Of a stretch of DNA of 64,000 bases, positions 52,395-61,075 are shown one piece after another. Source of the stretch: Thermodesulfobacteriales bacterium (GTDB taxonomy: Bacteria > Desulfobacterota > Thermodesulfobacteria > Thermodesulfobacteriales > Thermodesulfatatoraceae); contig JALSKZ010000053.1 in assembly GCA_026988575.1 (NCBI GenBank), positions 1 to 64,000 on the forward strand. The letters are read 5' to 3'. The number at the start of each line of letters is the position of its first letter. Within the stretch, counting starts at the first letter, position 1. The position numbers and the translations under genes are program-made. The notes under the pieces are model-generated. The model saw only the letters and a list, made by a program, of their open reading frames with translations. It ran no database searches and was not told the origin of the DNA.

Positions 52395-52751
52395 TCAATT
52401 ACAGGGGCTCATATGCCTTTGTGGAGAAGAAACCTTCTCTAACATTATGTTTTCTACCGGTCCACCCCGATGTGGACCGGCCTCAAGGCACCATTTGTTA
52501 CCTTTTCCCTCAAAACACATAGAAATAAAGGCTGCCTGGTGAGTCCCTAAATCGACCTCTACCGGGAGCGAAGAGCCGGGCTTGATTTCCTTTCCCTCCG
52601 GGAAACGGATACTTACGCCTCACGGCTTATGTAATTCGGTCAACCTTACGGGATAAGAAGCAGGGTTGTAAACGTAAAATTTTGTCAAATAACCCCCAAA
52701 GCAATTGGCCACCCCAAAAAACAAAAAGAAGAAAAAGAGCACTCTTTTCAT
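52395..52751 (-). CDS. Candidate selenoprotein: small exported DUF1573-like protein with an in-frame TGA
   Basis: One uninterrupted frame of 119 codons runs from the ATG at 52751 to a TGA at 52395-52397, but codon 44 (52620-52622) is also TGA. The gene starts with GGAGTTTCTATG, nine bases after thrC, and has a signal-like N-terminus (VLFFFFLFFGVANC). The sequence continues in the same frame after codon 44: ELHKP-stop-GVSIRFPEGKEIKPGS-LPVEVDL. The pattern resembles DUF1573-type beta domains, where a Cys of a C-G pair sits at this position. A SECIS-like hairpin follows the TGA. Read through, it is 118 residues with Sec44. A nonsense-mutated pseudogene is the alternative. SelA/B/C genes are not in the window. 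Confidence 0.6.
52589..52608 (-). promoter_or_regulatory. SECIS-like hairpin downstream of the in-frame TGA
   Basis: On the minus strand CC-G-TTTCCC-GGA-GGGAAA-GG forms a stem of six pairs, one bulged G and two more pairs, with a GGA loop. The loop begins 21 bases after the TGA. Bacterial SECIS elements lie in this range and have a G among the first loop bases. This fits, but a hairpin of this size can occur by chance. Confidence 0.5.
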
Positions 52752-52760
52752 AGAAACTCC

Positions 52761-54152
52761 TTACGTCAAAGCATGTTGCGCCACAAAATCTTTGACTGGT
52801 TTGACCTCGGCAGGCAGGAGCTCAAAGCGTTGGGGTCTATTTTCCAACTCGGCCAGGGCTGCCGGACGCGGTGGGTCTATCCCCAGGGCCTTTTTTACGG
52901 CTTCGGGAAATTTGGCGGGATGGGCCGTGGCCAGACAGATCATGGGCAAGTGGTTCCGAAAGGCAAGCCCTGCCCTTACGCCTACAGCGGTATGGGGGTC
53001 TAAAATATAGCCAGTTTCCGCATAAAACTGTTTTATGGTAGCCAGGGTCTCCTCCTGGGATACAGAACGCGAATAGAAATCCTCTTGGACCTTTTGGGTT
53101 TCGGCCTTTTCAAAAGACAACTTTCCTTTGCGGGCAAACTGGACCATGGCCTCCTTTACCCTCATGGGGTCTTCATCATAAAGATAGTAGAGATAGCGTT
53201 CGAAGTTGCTGGCTATTTGGATGTCCATGGAGGGACTTATAGTGGACTTTACCTGGCCCAGAGAATAATCTCCCTGGTTGACGAAACGAGTCAAGATGTC
53301 GTTTTCGTTGGTGGCCAAGATAAGATGCTCAATACCCTTGCCTATCATCTTCTTGGCGATATAGCCGGCAAATATATCGCCAAAATTCCCCGTGGGGACA
53401 GAAAAGCGCACATATTCTATTCCTTCGGCCTCGGTCACGCGGAAGTAGGCCCAGATATAGTAGACCACCTGGGCTAATACACGGGCCCAGTTGATGGAAT
53501 TAATGGCCCCCAAGTGATATTTCCTTTTAAAGGTTAAATCTCCAAAAATTTCCTTTACAATGGCCTGGCAGTCGTCAAAGGTCCCTTTTACGGCCAGATT
53601 AAACACGTTGGGGTCTGTTACCGTGGTCATTTGTAGGGCCTGGACAGGTGAGACGCGCCCGTGTGGGTGCAAAATGAAGATGTTTATATTTTGGCGCCCT
53701 TTAACACCGTATATGGCCGCCGAACCCGTATCCCCAGAGGTGGCCCCTAAAATGTTCATTTTTAACCCTTGCTCCCTCAGGAGATACTCAAACAGGTTTC
53801 CGAGGAATTGAAGGGCCACGTCTTTAAAGGCCAATGTCGGGCCGTGGAAGAGCTCCAAGATCCAAACAGGGCCCTTTTTTACCACAGGACAGATATCTGG
53901 GTGATCAAAAGAGGCATAGGCCTTAAAAATAAGTTCTTTTAAGTGGGAACGGGGCAGGTCGTCGGCAAACAGGCTCAAGACCTCTAGGGCCAATTCAGGA
54001 TAAGAAAGGCCCCTCCAGCTTTTTAATTTTTTTTCTTCCACCACGGGAATACTTTCGGGCAGTATAAGCCCTCCGTCTTCGGCCAAGCCCATTAAAACAG
54101 TTTCTTTGAACGAAATGGGGTTTATTCCCCCCCGCGTGCTTATATAGCGCAT
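52761..54152 (-). CDS. thrC: Threonine synthase
   Basis: The 463-residue PLP enzyme starts MRYISTRGGINPISFKE. PLP lysine is in FHGPTLAFKDVALQFLGN, and the phosphate/PLP segment is LGATSGDTGSAAIYG. It converts O-phosphohomoserine to threonine. The candidate selenoprotein gene follows after nine bases, so they are co-transcribed. Confidence 0.95.
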   Translation of the reverse strand: MRYISTRGGINPISFKETVLMGLAEDGGLILPESIPVVEEKKLKSWRGLSYPELALEVLSLFADDLPRSHLKELIFKAYASFDHPDICPVVKKGPVWILELFHGPTLAFKDVALQFLGNLFEYLLREQGLKMNILGATSGDTGSAAIYGVKGRQNINIFILHPHGRVSPVQALQMTTVTDPNVFNLAVKGTFDDCQAIVKEIFGDLTFKRKYHLGAINSINWARVLAQVVYYIWAYFRVTEAEGIEYVRFSVPTGNFGDIFAGYIAKKMIGKGIEHLILATNENDILTRFVNQGDYSLGQVKSTISPSMDIQIASNFERYLYYLYDEDPMRVKEAMVQFARKGKLSFEKAETQKVQEDFYSRSVSQEETLATIKQFYAETGYILDPHTAVGVRAGLAFRNHLPMICLATAHPAKFPEAVKKALGIDPPRPAALAELENRPQRFELLPAEVKPVKDFVAQHALT

Positions 54153-54231
54153 GTCCTTAATGATAGCAGGCTTTTTATTTCTGCCTAGTCTGACTTTGAC
54201 TTATGGGCCATAGTACTGCATATTTTCTCTT

Positions 54232-56988
54232 ATGGCACGTTACATAATAGGTATAGATTTGGGTACTACGAATACGGCGTTGGCCTATGTGGATCTTAAG
54301 ACCTCTGGGCCCCAATTAGAGATAAAGACCTTTTTAGTCCCTCAATTAGTAGGTCCTGGACGAATAGGAGAGCGTTCTACCCTGCCCTCGTTTTTATATT
54401 TGCCCGGACCATACGAGCTCGCTCCAGAAGAGCTGGCTTTACCCTGGGATCCTAACCGTAGATTTGCTGTGGGGACCTTTGCCCGTGACCAGGGGGCCCT
54501 GGTGCCAGGCCGTTTGGTCTCTTCTGCCAAGAGCTGGTTATGTCATGGAGGCGTGGACAGACAGGCCCCTATTTTGCCGTGGGGAGCAGGAGACGAAGTA
54601 GAAAAAGTCTCTCCTGTAGAGGCCTCGGCGCGTTATCTTGAACATCTGCGCGAGGCCTGGAATTACACCATGGCCAGAGATGATCCAGAGTCCCGGCTAG
54701 AAAAACAGACGGTCATTATTACTGTACCGGCCTCTTTTGACGAAGTAGCCCGAGAACTTACACGCCAGGCCGCAGAAAAGGCAGGGCTTAGGGAAGCGAT
54801 TCTCCTTGAAGAGCCCGTGGCTGCCCTCTATGCTTGGCTATCTCAGCACGAAAAAAATTGGACCGAAATCTTAAAAGAGGGCGAGCGGGTTCTGGTCTGT
54901 GATGTAGGGGGAGGCACCTCGGACTTCACGTTGGTAGAGGTACAGCAGGGGCCTCAGGGGCTTTCGTTAGAGCGTATAGCCGTGGGAGAACACATCCTGT
55001 TGGGAGGCGATAATGTCGATCTGGCCTTGGCCCGCTTAGTAGAACGAAAACTTCAGGGGGTGCGTCTCGATTTTGCCCGTTTTCAAATGTTGACTTTCCT
55101 CTGTCGCGAACTCAAAGAAAAACTATTGGCCCAAGAGGGGCCAATAGAAGATGCTGTACGTCTCCCTGGTCGGGGTACATCTTTGATTGGTGACACTTTA
55201 GTGGTGAAGGTCTCTAAAGAGGAAGTCCTGGATCTAATCCTTAAAGAATTTTTCCCCTCGGTGGAATATGGTCCTGCCCTCCAGAGGGTAGAATCTGTTC
55301 CCAGAGTCCTTCCCGAATGGGGATTGCCTTTTGCTCGCGATCCAGCGGTGACCCGTCATTTAGCCGCCTTTCTTTATCGACATGAGGTAAAAAACATAGA
55401 CGTGCTCCTCTTTAATGGAGGGGCCTTAAAGCCCCTATTGTTACGTCAAAAAATACGGCAAGAGGTGGGTAATTGGTTCAAAAGACAAGACGTCCGCGAA
55501 CTTGAAACCGCCTCCCTGGATTTGGCCGTCTCTATTGGGGCGGCTTATTACGGTTTGGTACGCCAAGGCCTTGGCATTAGGGTTGGTGGCGGACTGCCCC
55601 GTTCTTATTACCTAGGGGTGGCCAGTGAAGAGGGGAAAAACAAGGCCGTGTGCTTGGTGCCTAAGGGGACCAAAGAGGGGGAACAACTCTGTTTGCCCCT
55701 TACTTTCCGGGTGCTTACCAACAGACCGGTTAGCTTTCCCCTTTATACTTCCTCCTTGCGTGAAGATGCCTTGGGTGCAGTGGTAGAGATCAACAAGGAA
55801 GAGTTTGTCGCTTTGCCGCCCCTGGCCACCGTATTGAAATTTGGGCGCAAGACTGCTGTGCGGGAAATACCGGTGGAAATAGAGACCTGTCTTTCGGAAC
55901 TGGGGGTCTTAGAGACCTATTGTCGGTCTAAAGAGACACCTCACCGCTGGCGGTTACAGTTTGCCCTGAGGGAGATGGAGCTTAAACGTTCTGAAATGCC
56001 CGAGGGTATACTGGTAAAGCCCAAAGAGCCTTCTGAAACACCCGTAAGTGAAGAACTTGTCGAGAAGCTGCAGGGTGTCCTTGAACATTATTTCGCCCAC
56101 CGCGAAGACTTACCTCAGCTGGCCCGCGCTTTAGAAAATATCCTGGAAATGGAGCGCGATCGTTGGCCTTTACCTGTTCTTAGGGCCCTGGCCGACCTCC
56201 TACTAGAAAGAAAAGATGTGCGCGAAAAAACGGCCTTACACGAAGCACGCTGGTTGAACCTAACGGGCTTTTCTTTAAGACCAGGCTATGGGGATCCTCT
56301 AGACCCTTTTCGGATACGCAAATTATGGGGGCTTTATTTTGAGGGGCTTAAGCACCGTCAGGACAAAGGGGCAAGATGTGAGTGGTGGATTTTCTGGAGA
56401 CGCATAGCCGGGGGTTTGCGTAAAGGTCAACAAGAACAATTTTTTGCCTCGGTGAGGCCCTACCTCCAAGGGGTTTCTAAAAAAAAGGCCTCCACTCCTA
56501 AGCTTTCACCACCAGAGCGCATAGAGCTTTGGCTCTGTGTGGCCAATATGGAACTCCTGTTGCCCAAAATAAAGACAGAATTGGCCCGCTCTTTATGGCG
56601 AGAGCTCAAAAAATTTGATCGGCGTTTGCTCCTGGCTTGCGCAAGGCTTTTATCCCGGGAATTACTTTACGGTCCGGCAGACAAGGTAGTGCCTGCTTCG
56701 CAAGCAGAAGACCTTATCAGGAAGTTCATCGAGCGGGTAAAAAATAAAAAATTAAAGGGGGCCCTTGCCCGGGCGGTGGCCGAGGCCTTGTTAAAGATGA
56801 CCCGGTTGACCGGGGATCGGGTACGCGATGTATCCGAAGGACTACGGCAGGAGGTGGCTGATTTGTTGTGTGTGCTGGGGCTTCCCAAGGAGGCCACCAA
56901 GCCTCTTTTTAACGTCATTCCCATGAAAGAAGGCGAAAAGGCAGAGCTTTTTGGCGAATCGTTGCCCTTGGGGTTGCGGCTTTCATGA
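54232..56988 (+). CDS. Hsp70-family protein with C-terminal DUF3731-like domain
   Basis: The 918-residue protein has an actin-like Hsp70 ATPase: IIGIDLGTTNTALAYV, VIITVPASFDEVAREL, LLEEPVAALYAW, VLVCDVGGGTSDFTLV and FNGGALKPLLL. After a beta region (about 500-600) comes a long helical C-terminal part in place of the DnaK lid, matching the Hsp70-DUF3731 architecture. It is not DnaK. No DnaJ or GrpE gene is adjacent. Its function is unknown. Its last four bases overlap the HU gene. Confidence 0.85.
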   Translation: MARYIIGIDLGTTNTALAYVDLKTSGPQLEIKTFLVPQLVGPGRIGERSTLPSFLYLPGPYELAPEELALPWDPNRRFAVGTFARDQGALVPGRLVSSAKSWLCHGGVDRQAPILPWGAGDEVEKVSPVEASARYLEHLREAWNYTMARDDPESRLEKQTVIITVPASFDEVARELTRQAAEKAGLREAILLEEPVAALYAWLSQHEKNWTEILKEGERVLVCDVGGGTSDFTLVEVQQGPQGLSLERIAVGEHILLGGDNVDLALARLVERKLQGVRLDFARFQMLTFLCRELKEKLLAQEGPIEDAVRLPGRGTSLIGDTLVVKVSKEEVLDLILKEFFPSVEYGPALQRVESVPRVLPEWGLPFARDPAVTRHLAAFLYRHEVKNIDVLLFNGGALKPLLLRQKIRQEVGNWFKRQDVRELETASLDLAVSIGAAYYGLVRQGLGIRVGGGLPRSYYLGVASEEGKNKAVCLVPKGTKEGEQLCLPLTFRVLTNRPVSFPLYTSSLREDALGAVVEINKEEFVALPPLATVLKFGRKTAVREIPVEIETCLSELGVLETYCRSKETPHRWRLQFALREMELKRSEMPEGILVKPKEPSETPVSEELVEKLQGVLEHYFAHREDLPQLARALENILEMERDRWPLPVLRALADLLLERKDVREKTALHEARWLNLTGFSLRPGYGDPLDPFRIRKLWGLYFEGLKHRQDKGARCEWWIFWRRIAGGLRKGQQEQFFASVRPYLQGVSKKKASTPKLSPPERIELWLCVANMELLLPKIKTELARSLWRELKKFDRRLLLACARLLSRELLYGPADKVVPASQAEDLIRKFIERVKNKKLKGALARAVAEALLKMTRLTGDRVRDVSEGLRQEVADLLCVLGLPKEATKPLFNVIPMKEGEKAELFGESLPLGLRLS

Positions 56989-57281
56989 ATCGTCGAGAAT
57001 TGGCTATAGAATTGGCTAAGCGTTTGGGTATAAGTAAACGTTTGGCCGAAAGGTTAGTAAAGGCCTTTTTTCAGGAGATAATTGAGGCCTTGAGACGAGG
57101 AGAACGGGTAGAAATGCGCAACTTTGGTGCCTTTGAAGTCCACAACCGACGGGCTTTTTTAGGATTTCATCCAAAAACAGGCCGAAAAATACAGATCTCT
57201 CCCTCAAAAAGTATTCGTTTCCGGCCTAGCAAAAGGATAAAGCAGATCATCCAAGACTGTGGTCCGGAGAAAGAATTTTAG
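56985..57281 (+). CDS. HU/IHF-family DNA-binding protein
   Basis: The 98-residue protein has the HU/IHF fold: RRELAIELAKRLGISKRLAERLVKAF, ERVEMRNFGAFEVHNRRA and GRKIQISPSKSIRFRPSKRIK. The beta-arm usually has RNPKTG; here FHPKTGRK. It bends DNA. The ATG overlaps the Hsp70-like gene by four bases, so it is translated with it. Confidence 0.9.
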   Translation: MNRRELAIELAKRLGISKRLAERLVKAFFQEIIEALRRGERVEMRNFGAFEVHNRRAFLGFHPKTGRKIQISPSKSIRFRPSKRIKQIIQDCGPEKEF

Positions 57282-57323
57282 TTTGGGCTTTTTAGAAGGG
57301 ATACTTAGTGGTAAAAGAAGACC

Positions 57324-57887
57324 ATGAGATACATTCGGTTGCCACGTCCTGATCCCACAAAGCTGATTGAAGAAAAAATAGCGCTGGCTGAAGAGCTATT
57401 TGAAGTTTGGGGACCAGGTCTTAAAGAAGACCCCGAGATAGCACCTTTATTGCCTCTTTATAAAAAGGCAGTAGAAGCCTCCAATAAGGCCATGGAAGAG
57501 GCCGGCACCTTTAAGGAATGCTTCGTGTGTACGGTTGAAGAGGGTAAGGGCTGTTGCAAAATTGGTCTAGAAAACGAATGTACTGTACTCATCCTCCTTT
57601 TAAATCTTCTCCTGGGGGTGAAATTTCCTAAAGAACGCGAAGTACCTGGACGGTGTTTTTTTGTAGGTCCTCTGGGTTGTAAGATCCTGGCACGCCCTAT
57701 GTTGTGTCGAGACTATTTTTGCCTTCGGCACTATAAAAAGGTACCCGAAGAAGTTATGGCGCATATAACCCAGGTGCTCCATGAAGAATTGATGTTGCTC
57801 CATCAAATTACAAGACTTATCCGTCACCGCCTCGAATCGTGGATAGGCGATTTTTTGATGGAATTAGACTTAACCGGTTACACTTAA
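57324..57887 (+). CDS. YkgJ-like cysteine-rich metal-binding protein
   Basis: The 187-residue protein has a Cys-rich centre: FVCTVEEGKGCCKIGLENEC, then GRCFFVGPLGCKILARPMLCRDYFCL. The order (CC...C...GC..F..RP..CR.Y.C) matches the YkgJ/CxxCxxCC family, proposed to bind zinc or iron. N- and C-terminal parts are helical. The role is unknown. It lies 10 bases before pal. Confidence 0.7.
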   Translation: MRYIRLPRPDPTKLIEEKIALAEELFEVWGPGLKEDPEIAPLLPLYKKAVEASNKAMEEAGTFKECFVCTVEEGKGCCKIGLENECTVLILLLNLLLGVKFPKEREVPGRCFFVGPLGCKILARPMLCRDYFCLRHYKKVPEEVMAHITQVLHEELMLLHQITRLIRHRLESWIGDFLMELDLTGYT

Positions 57888-57897
57888 GGAGGACATA

Positions 57898-58491
57898 ATG
57901 TACGCAAAGAAGAGGTGGTCTTTAATATTATTTTTGGTCTCAATCATTTTTTTGGTCTCTTGTGCGAAAGAAAGTCTACCTCCTGCGGCCTTGAGCCCCT
58001 CGGAGACTTCTCCGGCCCAGGTGGCGCCGGCGGCCCCTTCTAAGGAGGCATCCCCGACCAAAGCTGTTTCCCAACCTCCTGCCTTTGAGAGTGAAGCTTT
58101 AGAGGCCAAGGCCTTGCCCCCTGAAAAACGCCTGGCCCTTTATGGTCGGAGTACTCCCCCTTTAGAGGCCATATTTTTCAATTTTGATTCTTATGAAATA
58201 AGAGACGATATGAAAGCCAGGCTTCAAAAAGACGCCCGTATACTCCTGGAACATCCTAACTGGAAGATACAGTTACAGGGTAATTGTGACGAAAGGGGTT
58301 CCAGTGAGTACAACCTGGCCTTGGGAGAAAAAAGGGCCCTTATGGTGAAGCGTTATCTTATGAATTTGGGCATTGAGGCCCGTCGCTTAACTACGGTAAG
58401 CTTTGGCGAGGAAAGGCCCTTGGCGAAAGGCCATAACGAAAAGGCCTGGGCCCTAAATCGGCGCGTCGATTTAGTCGTGGTAAACAAATAA
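57898..58491 (+). CDS. pal: Peptidoglycan-associated lipoprotein Pal-like
   Basis: The 197-residue lipoprotein has an LVSC lipobox at about residue 21, a Pro/Ala-rich linker of about 50 residues (longer than in E. coli Pal), and an OmpA-like domain with NFDSYEIRDDMKARLQ, GNCDERGSSEYNLALGEKRA and NRRVDLVVV. The D and R that bind diaminopimelate are in GNCDERG and NRRVD. It anchors the outer membrane to peptidoglycan. No tolB or tolA gene is in the window. Confidence 0.9.
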   Translation: MYAKKRWSLILFLVSIIFLVSCAKESLPPAALSPSETSPAQVAPAAPSKEASPTKAVSQPPAFESEALEAKALPPEKRLALYGRSTPPLEAIFFNFDSYEIRDDMKARLQKDARILLEHPNWKIQLQGNCDERGSSEYNLALGEKRALMVKRYLMNLGIEARRLTTVSFGEERPLAKGHNEKAWALNRRVDLVVVNK

Positions 58492-58500
58492 GGAGGTAGT

Positions 58501-59037
58501 ATGCGAAAAATAATCGTCTTTAGCCTGATTTGTCTGTTCTGTTGCCCCTCTTTACTTTTGGCTCAGGGGCTAAAAGTGGCTGTGATAGACATGCAGAGCG
58601 TGGTACGCCAGTCGCAGGCTGGACAACAAGCCCTGGTTAAATTGCAGCAGAAATTCGATGTGCTCAATAAAAAGCTCAAGGCCCAAGAAGAAAAGATAAA
58701 GCAATTCAAACAAGAGCTAGAAAAAAAGGCCCCTTTGTTGTCCGCCGAGGCCCGTCAGGAACAGGAGAGACAATACCAAAAGATGGTAAGGGAGTATCAG
58801 GCCCAAAGAGAAGATGCCCAATTTGAAATGCGCCAGGCCGAACAAGAGGCCTTAAAGCCCATTTTGAAAGATCTGCAACACATAGTCCAAAATATGGCCC
58901 AAAAAGAAGGCTACGACCTCATCTTGGAGAAAAAAATGCCCGGAATATATTGGGCTTCTCCCAAAATTGATATTACTAATCACGTTATTGAGCTCTACAA
59001 TCAATATCTCCAGGGCCAAAAAAATAAGAAAAACTGA
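58501..59037 (+). CDS. OmpH/Skp-family periplasmic chaperone
   Basis: The 178-residue protein has a signal peptide (ending LLLAQG) and the Skp pattern: KVAVIDMQSVVRQSQAGQQAL, a Lys/Glu-rich coiled coil (KLKAQEEKIKQFKQELEKKA), and a final strand YDLILEKKMPGIYW. It holds unfolded outer-membrane proteins in the periplasm. It follows pal after 9 bases; the AAGGAGG site is in between. Its stop overlaps glk by one base. Confidence 0.87.
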   Translation: MRKIIVFSLICLFCCPSLLLAQGLKVAVIDMQSVVRQSQAGQQALVKLQQKFDVLNKKLKAQEEKIKQFKQELEKKAPLLSAEARQEQERQYQKMVREYQAQREDAQFEMRQAEQEALKPILKDLQHIVQNMAQKEGYDLILEKKMPGIYWASPKIDITNHVIELYNQYLQGQKNKKN

Positions 59038-60002
59038 TGCTATTAGCCGGGGACGTAGGAGGGACCAAGACCCAGCTGGCGCTATACGAATTTAAGGGCC
59101 CTATGCGTCCTCGTTTTTTGCGCACTTATCCTACCAAGGCTTATACCAGTTTAAGGGCTCTTTTGGAGTCTTTTTTAGAAGAGGCAGGGGTCAAAGACTT
59201 GGAGGCCCTTTGTCTTGCTGTAGCGGGCCCGGTACTAAAAGGCCGGGTAGATATGGTAAATGTGGGCTGGAAATTTTCCGAAGGGGATCTGAGTCGATAT
59301 TTCCACACCAAGGTGAAGATCCTAAACGACCTTGAGTCCCTGGCCTTTGCTATCCCTCACCTGTCGAGCAAGGCGTTTTTCCCGCTATTTAAACGCAGAG
59401 CTGAGCCTCAGGGGAATATAGGGGTAATTGCCGCGGGGACGGGATTGGGGCAAGCCATGCTCATAAGGAAAGGGGCTTTAGGGGCTGTCCCTGTGGCTAC
59501 GGAAGGAGGTCATACCGAGTTTGCGGCAGACAGAGAAGAGGAATGGCTACTTTATAAATGGTTAAAGGCCCGATACGGGCATGTGAGTCTTGAGCGCGTG
59601 CTATCTGGACCAGGGTTGGAAAATATCTATCGGTTTTTACAGGAATGGCATGGAGAGACCGGCCCTGGCCTTTCGGCTCCCGAAATTACCCGCTTGGCCC
59701 TACAGGGAGAGTCCTTGGCCGCAGAGGCCTTGGATATTTTTGTCCGCCTTTATGGTCGCGAGGCGGGCAATTTGGCCTTACGGTGTATGGCCACCGGGGG
59801 GATCTTTTTAGGAGGAGGTATTGCCCCCAAAATCCTTGTCTTCTTACAAAGAGATTCCTTCCTCAAGGCCTTTTTAGACAAAGGACGACTGCGCTGGTTT
59901 GTAGAAAAGGTCCCTGTAAAGGTCGTTCGGCATCCTTACGCCGTGCTTCAGGGAGCGGGGCTTTACGCCCGGGCTTATCTTAGGCCAGAAGTACGGCAAT
60001 AA
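59037..60002 (+). CDS. glk: Glucokinase
   Basis: The 321-residue enzyme starts MLLAGDVGGTKTQLALYEF (ATP phosphate-binding motif). Other family segments are LAVAGPVLKGRVDMVNVGW, ILNDLESLAFAIP with catalytic Asp, AAGTGLGQAMLI and ATEGGHTEFA. It phosphorylates glucose. This is a glk-type enzyme (not ROK with Cys zinc motif). It is an odd partner for pal-skp. The end overlaps the convergent DUF1614 gene by 23 bases. Confidence 0.88.
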   Translation: MLLAGDVGGTKTQLALYEFKGPMRPRFLRTYPTKAYTSLRALLESFLEEAGVKDLEALCLAVAGPVLKGRVDMVNVGWKFSEGDLSRYFHTKVKILNDLESLAFAIPHLSSKAFFPLFKRRAEPQGNIGVIAAGTGLGQAMLIRKGALGAVPVATEGGHTEFAADREEEWLLYKWLKARYGHVSLERVLSGPGLENIYRFLQEWHGETGPGLSAPEITRLALQGESLAAEALDIFVRLYGREAGNLALRCMATGGIFLGGGIAPKILVFLQRDSFLKAFLDKGRLRWFVEKVPVKVVRHPYAVLQGAGLYARAYLRPEVRQ

Positions 60003-60651
60003 TACCGGTGAGAAATATCCCGTCAAAAGTTCCTGCTCCACCAATAGAGGCCACTGGGGCCCTTAAACGATCTATTTCGCGGAGATGTAATAGATCGGCC
60101 CCGATCAACGTGCCCATAGTACCAGAGATGTAAGCTACAGCTGGAGCATGTAAGGGGTCTAATAAAAGGGCCACCAAGGCGGCCAAAAGGGGAGGAATAA
60201 ACATGGGGAGGCCAATACCAATGCCAGGGATGGGACGGGCCAGTTTATAACATACAAGGCTTACCACCGTGACCCCTAAGATGGGGGTGATCAGCAAATG
60301 GTGTTGCAACATAAGGTATATGGAGAGCAAAAGGGGAATAATACAGCCTCCGAAATTAACTGCTATAACGGTAGTTTGTGGTTTTCTGACCGGAGGTACT
60401 ACGTAACGGATACCAAAGAAATTTATTTCCCTTTCCGGATAAAATTCATAACCATGATGTATGGTCTTTACGGGAATATTGATGTGACTGCCCAGCAACG
60501 AGCCCAAAAGGAAGGCCAAAATTTGGTCTCCCGAAAGGCCAAGTTTGGTGGCGGCGATGGTAATGATACCTATATGAAACAGGACAAAGATAAAAAAGAG
60601 AATGATCAAAAAACCAAAGAAAAAGAGCAAAGCAAAGGGGCTAAAGATCAT
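59980..60651 (-). CDS. DUF1614 membrane protein
   Basis: The 223-residue protein has six or seven TM helices. Family features are GSHINIPVKTIHHGYEF, GIRYVVPPVRKPQTTVIAVNFGGCIIP and SIGGAGTFDGIFLTGI. The function is unknown. It overlaps tsaE upstream by 11 bases. Confidence 0.8.
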   Translation of the reverse strand: MIFSPFALLFFFGFLIILFFIFVLFHIGIITIAATKLGLSGDQILAFLLGSLLGSHINIPVKTIHHGYEFYPEREINFFGIRYVVPPVRKPQTTVIAVNFGGCIIPLLLSIYLMLQHHLLITPILGVTVVSLVCYKLARPIPGIGIGLPMFIPPLLAALVALLLDPLHAPAVAYISGTMGTLIGADLLHLREIDRLRAPVASIGGAGTFDGIFLTGIIAVLLA

Positions 60652-61075
60652 TAGACTCTCCTTTTAAGGTCTTTATGGTTATCTGGCGCTCTGTGGGACT
60701 GGAAACGAGTATTTCTACCAGGAGACTATGGGGAAGAGAATAAGGCAGTCTTTCTGCCCATTCTATGGCCAATATCCCTTCTTCTAGTAAGTCCTCAAGA
60801 CCTAGATCTTCTACTTCGCCTGCTTCTAAGCGGTAGAGGTCTACGTGAAAGAGGGTTATACGTCCTGGATACTGATTGATCAAGGCAAAGGTGGGGCTTG
60901 AGACATAATAGTCCTCAGGCACCTCAAGACCTTGGGCCAGGCCCTGAATAAAGGTGGTCTTGCCGGCGCCAAGGTCTCCCTTGAGCAATACTACGTCTCC
61001 TATTTTTAGTTTTTGGGCCACCTGAGAGGCCAATTTTTTGGTCTCCTCTGGGGTTTTGGTAAGATATTTTTCCAT
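60641..61075 (-). CDS. tsaE: tRNA threonylcarbamoyladenosine ATPase TsaE
   Basis: The 144-residue protein has Walker A LKGDLGAGKTTFIQGLAQGL, SPTFALINQYPG, LFHVDLYRLEAGEVEDLGLE and AIEWAERLP, the TsaE pattern. It drives t6A37 tRNA modification with TsaB/D. The stop-start overlap with the epimerase/dehydratase gene is one base. Confidence 0.94.
   Translation of the reverse strand: MEKYLTKTPEETKKLASQVAQKLKIGDVVLLKGDLGAGKTTFIQGLAQGLEVPEDYYVSSPTFALINQYPGRITLFHVDLYRLEAGEVEDLGLEDLLEEGILAIEWAERLPYSLPHSLLVEILVSSPTERQITIKTLKGESNDL

Noticed and set aside
52219-53010. Plus-strand open frames opposite thrC and the candidate selenoprotein
   Set aside because: No SD, no family match; the minus-strand genes explain the region.
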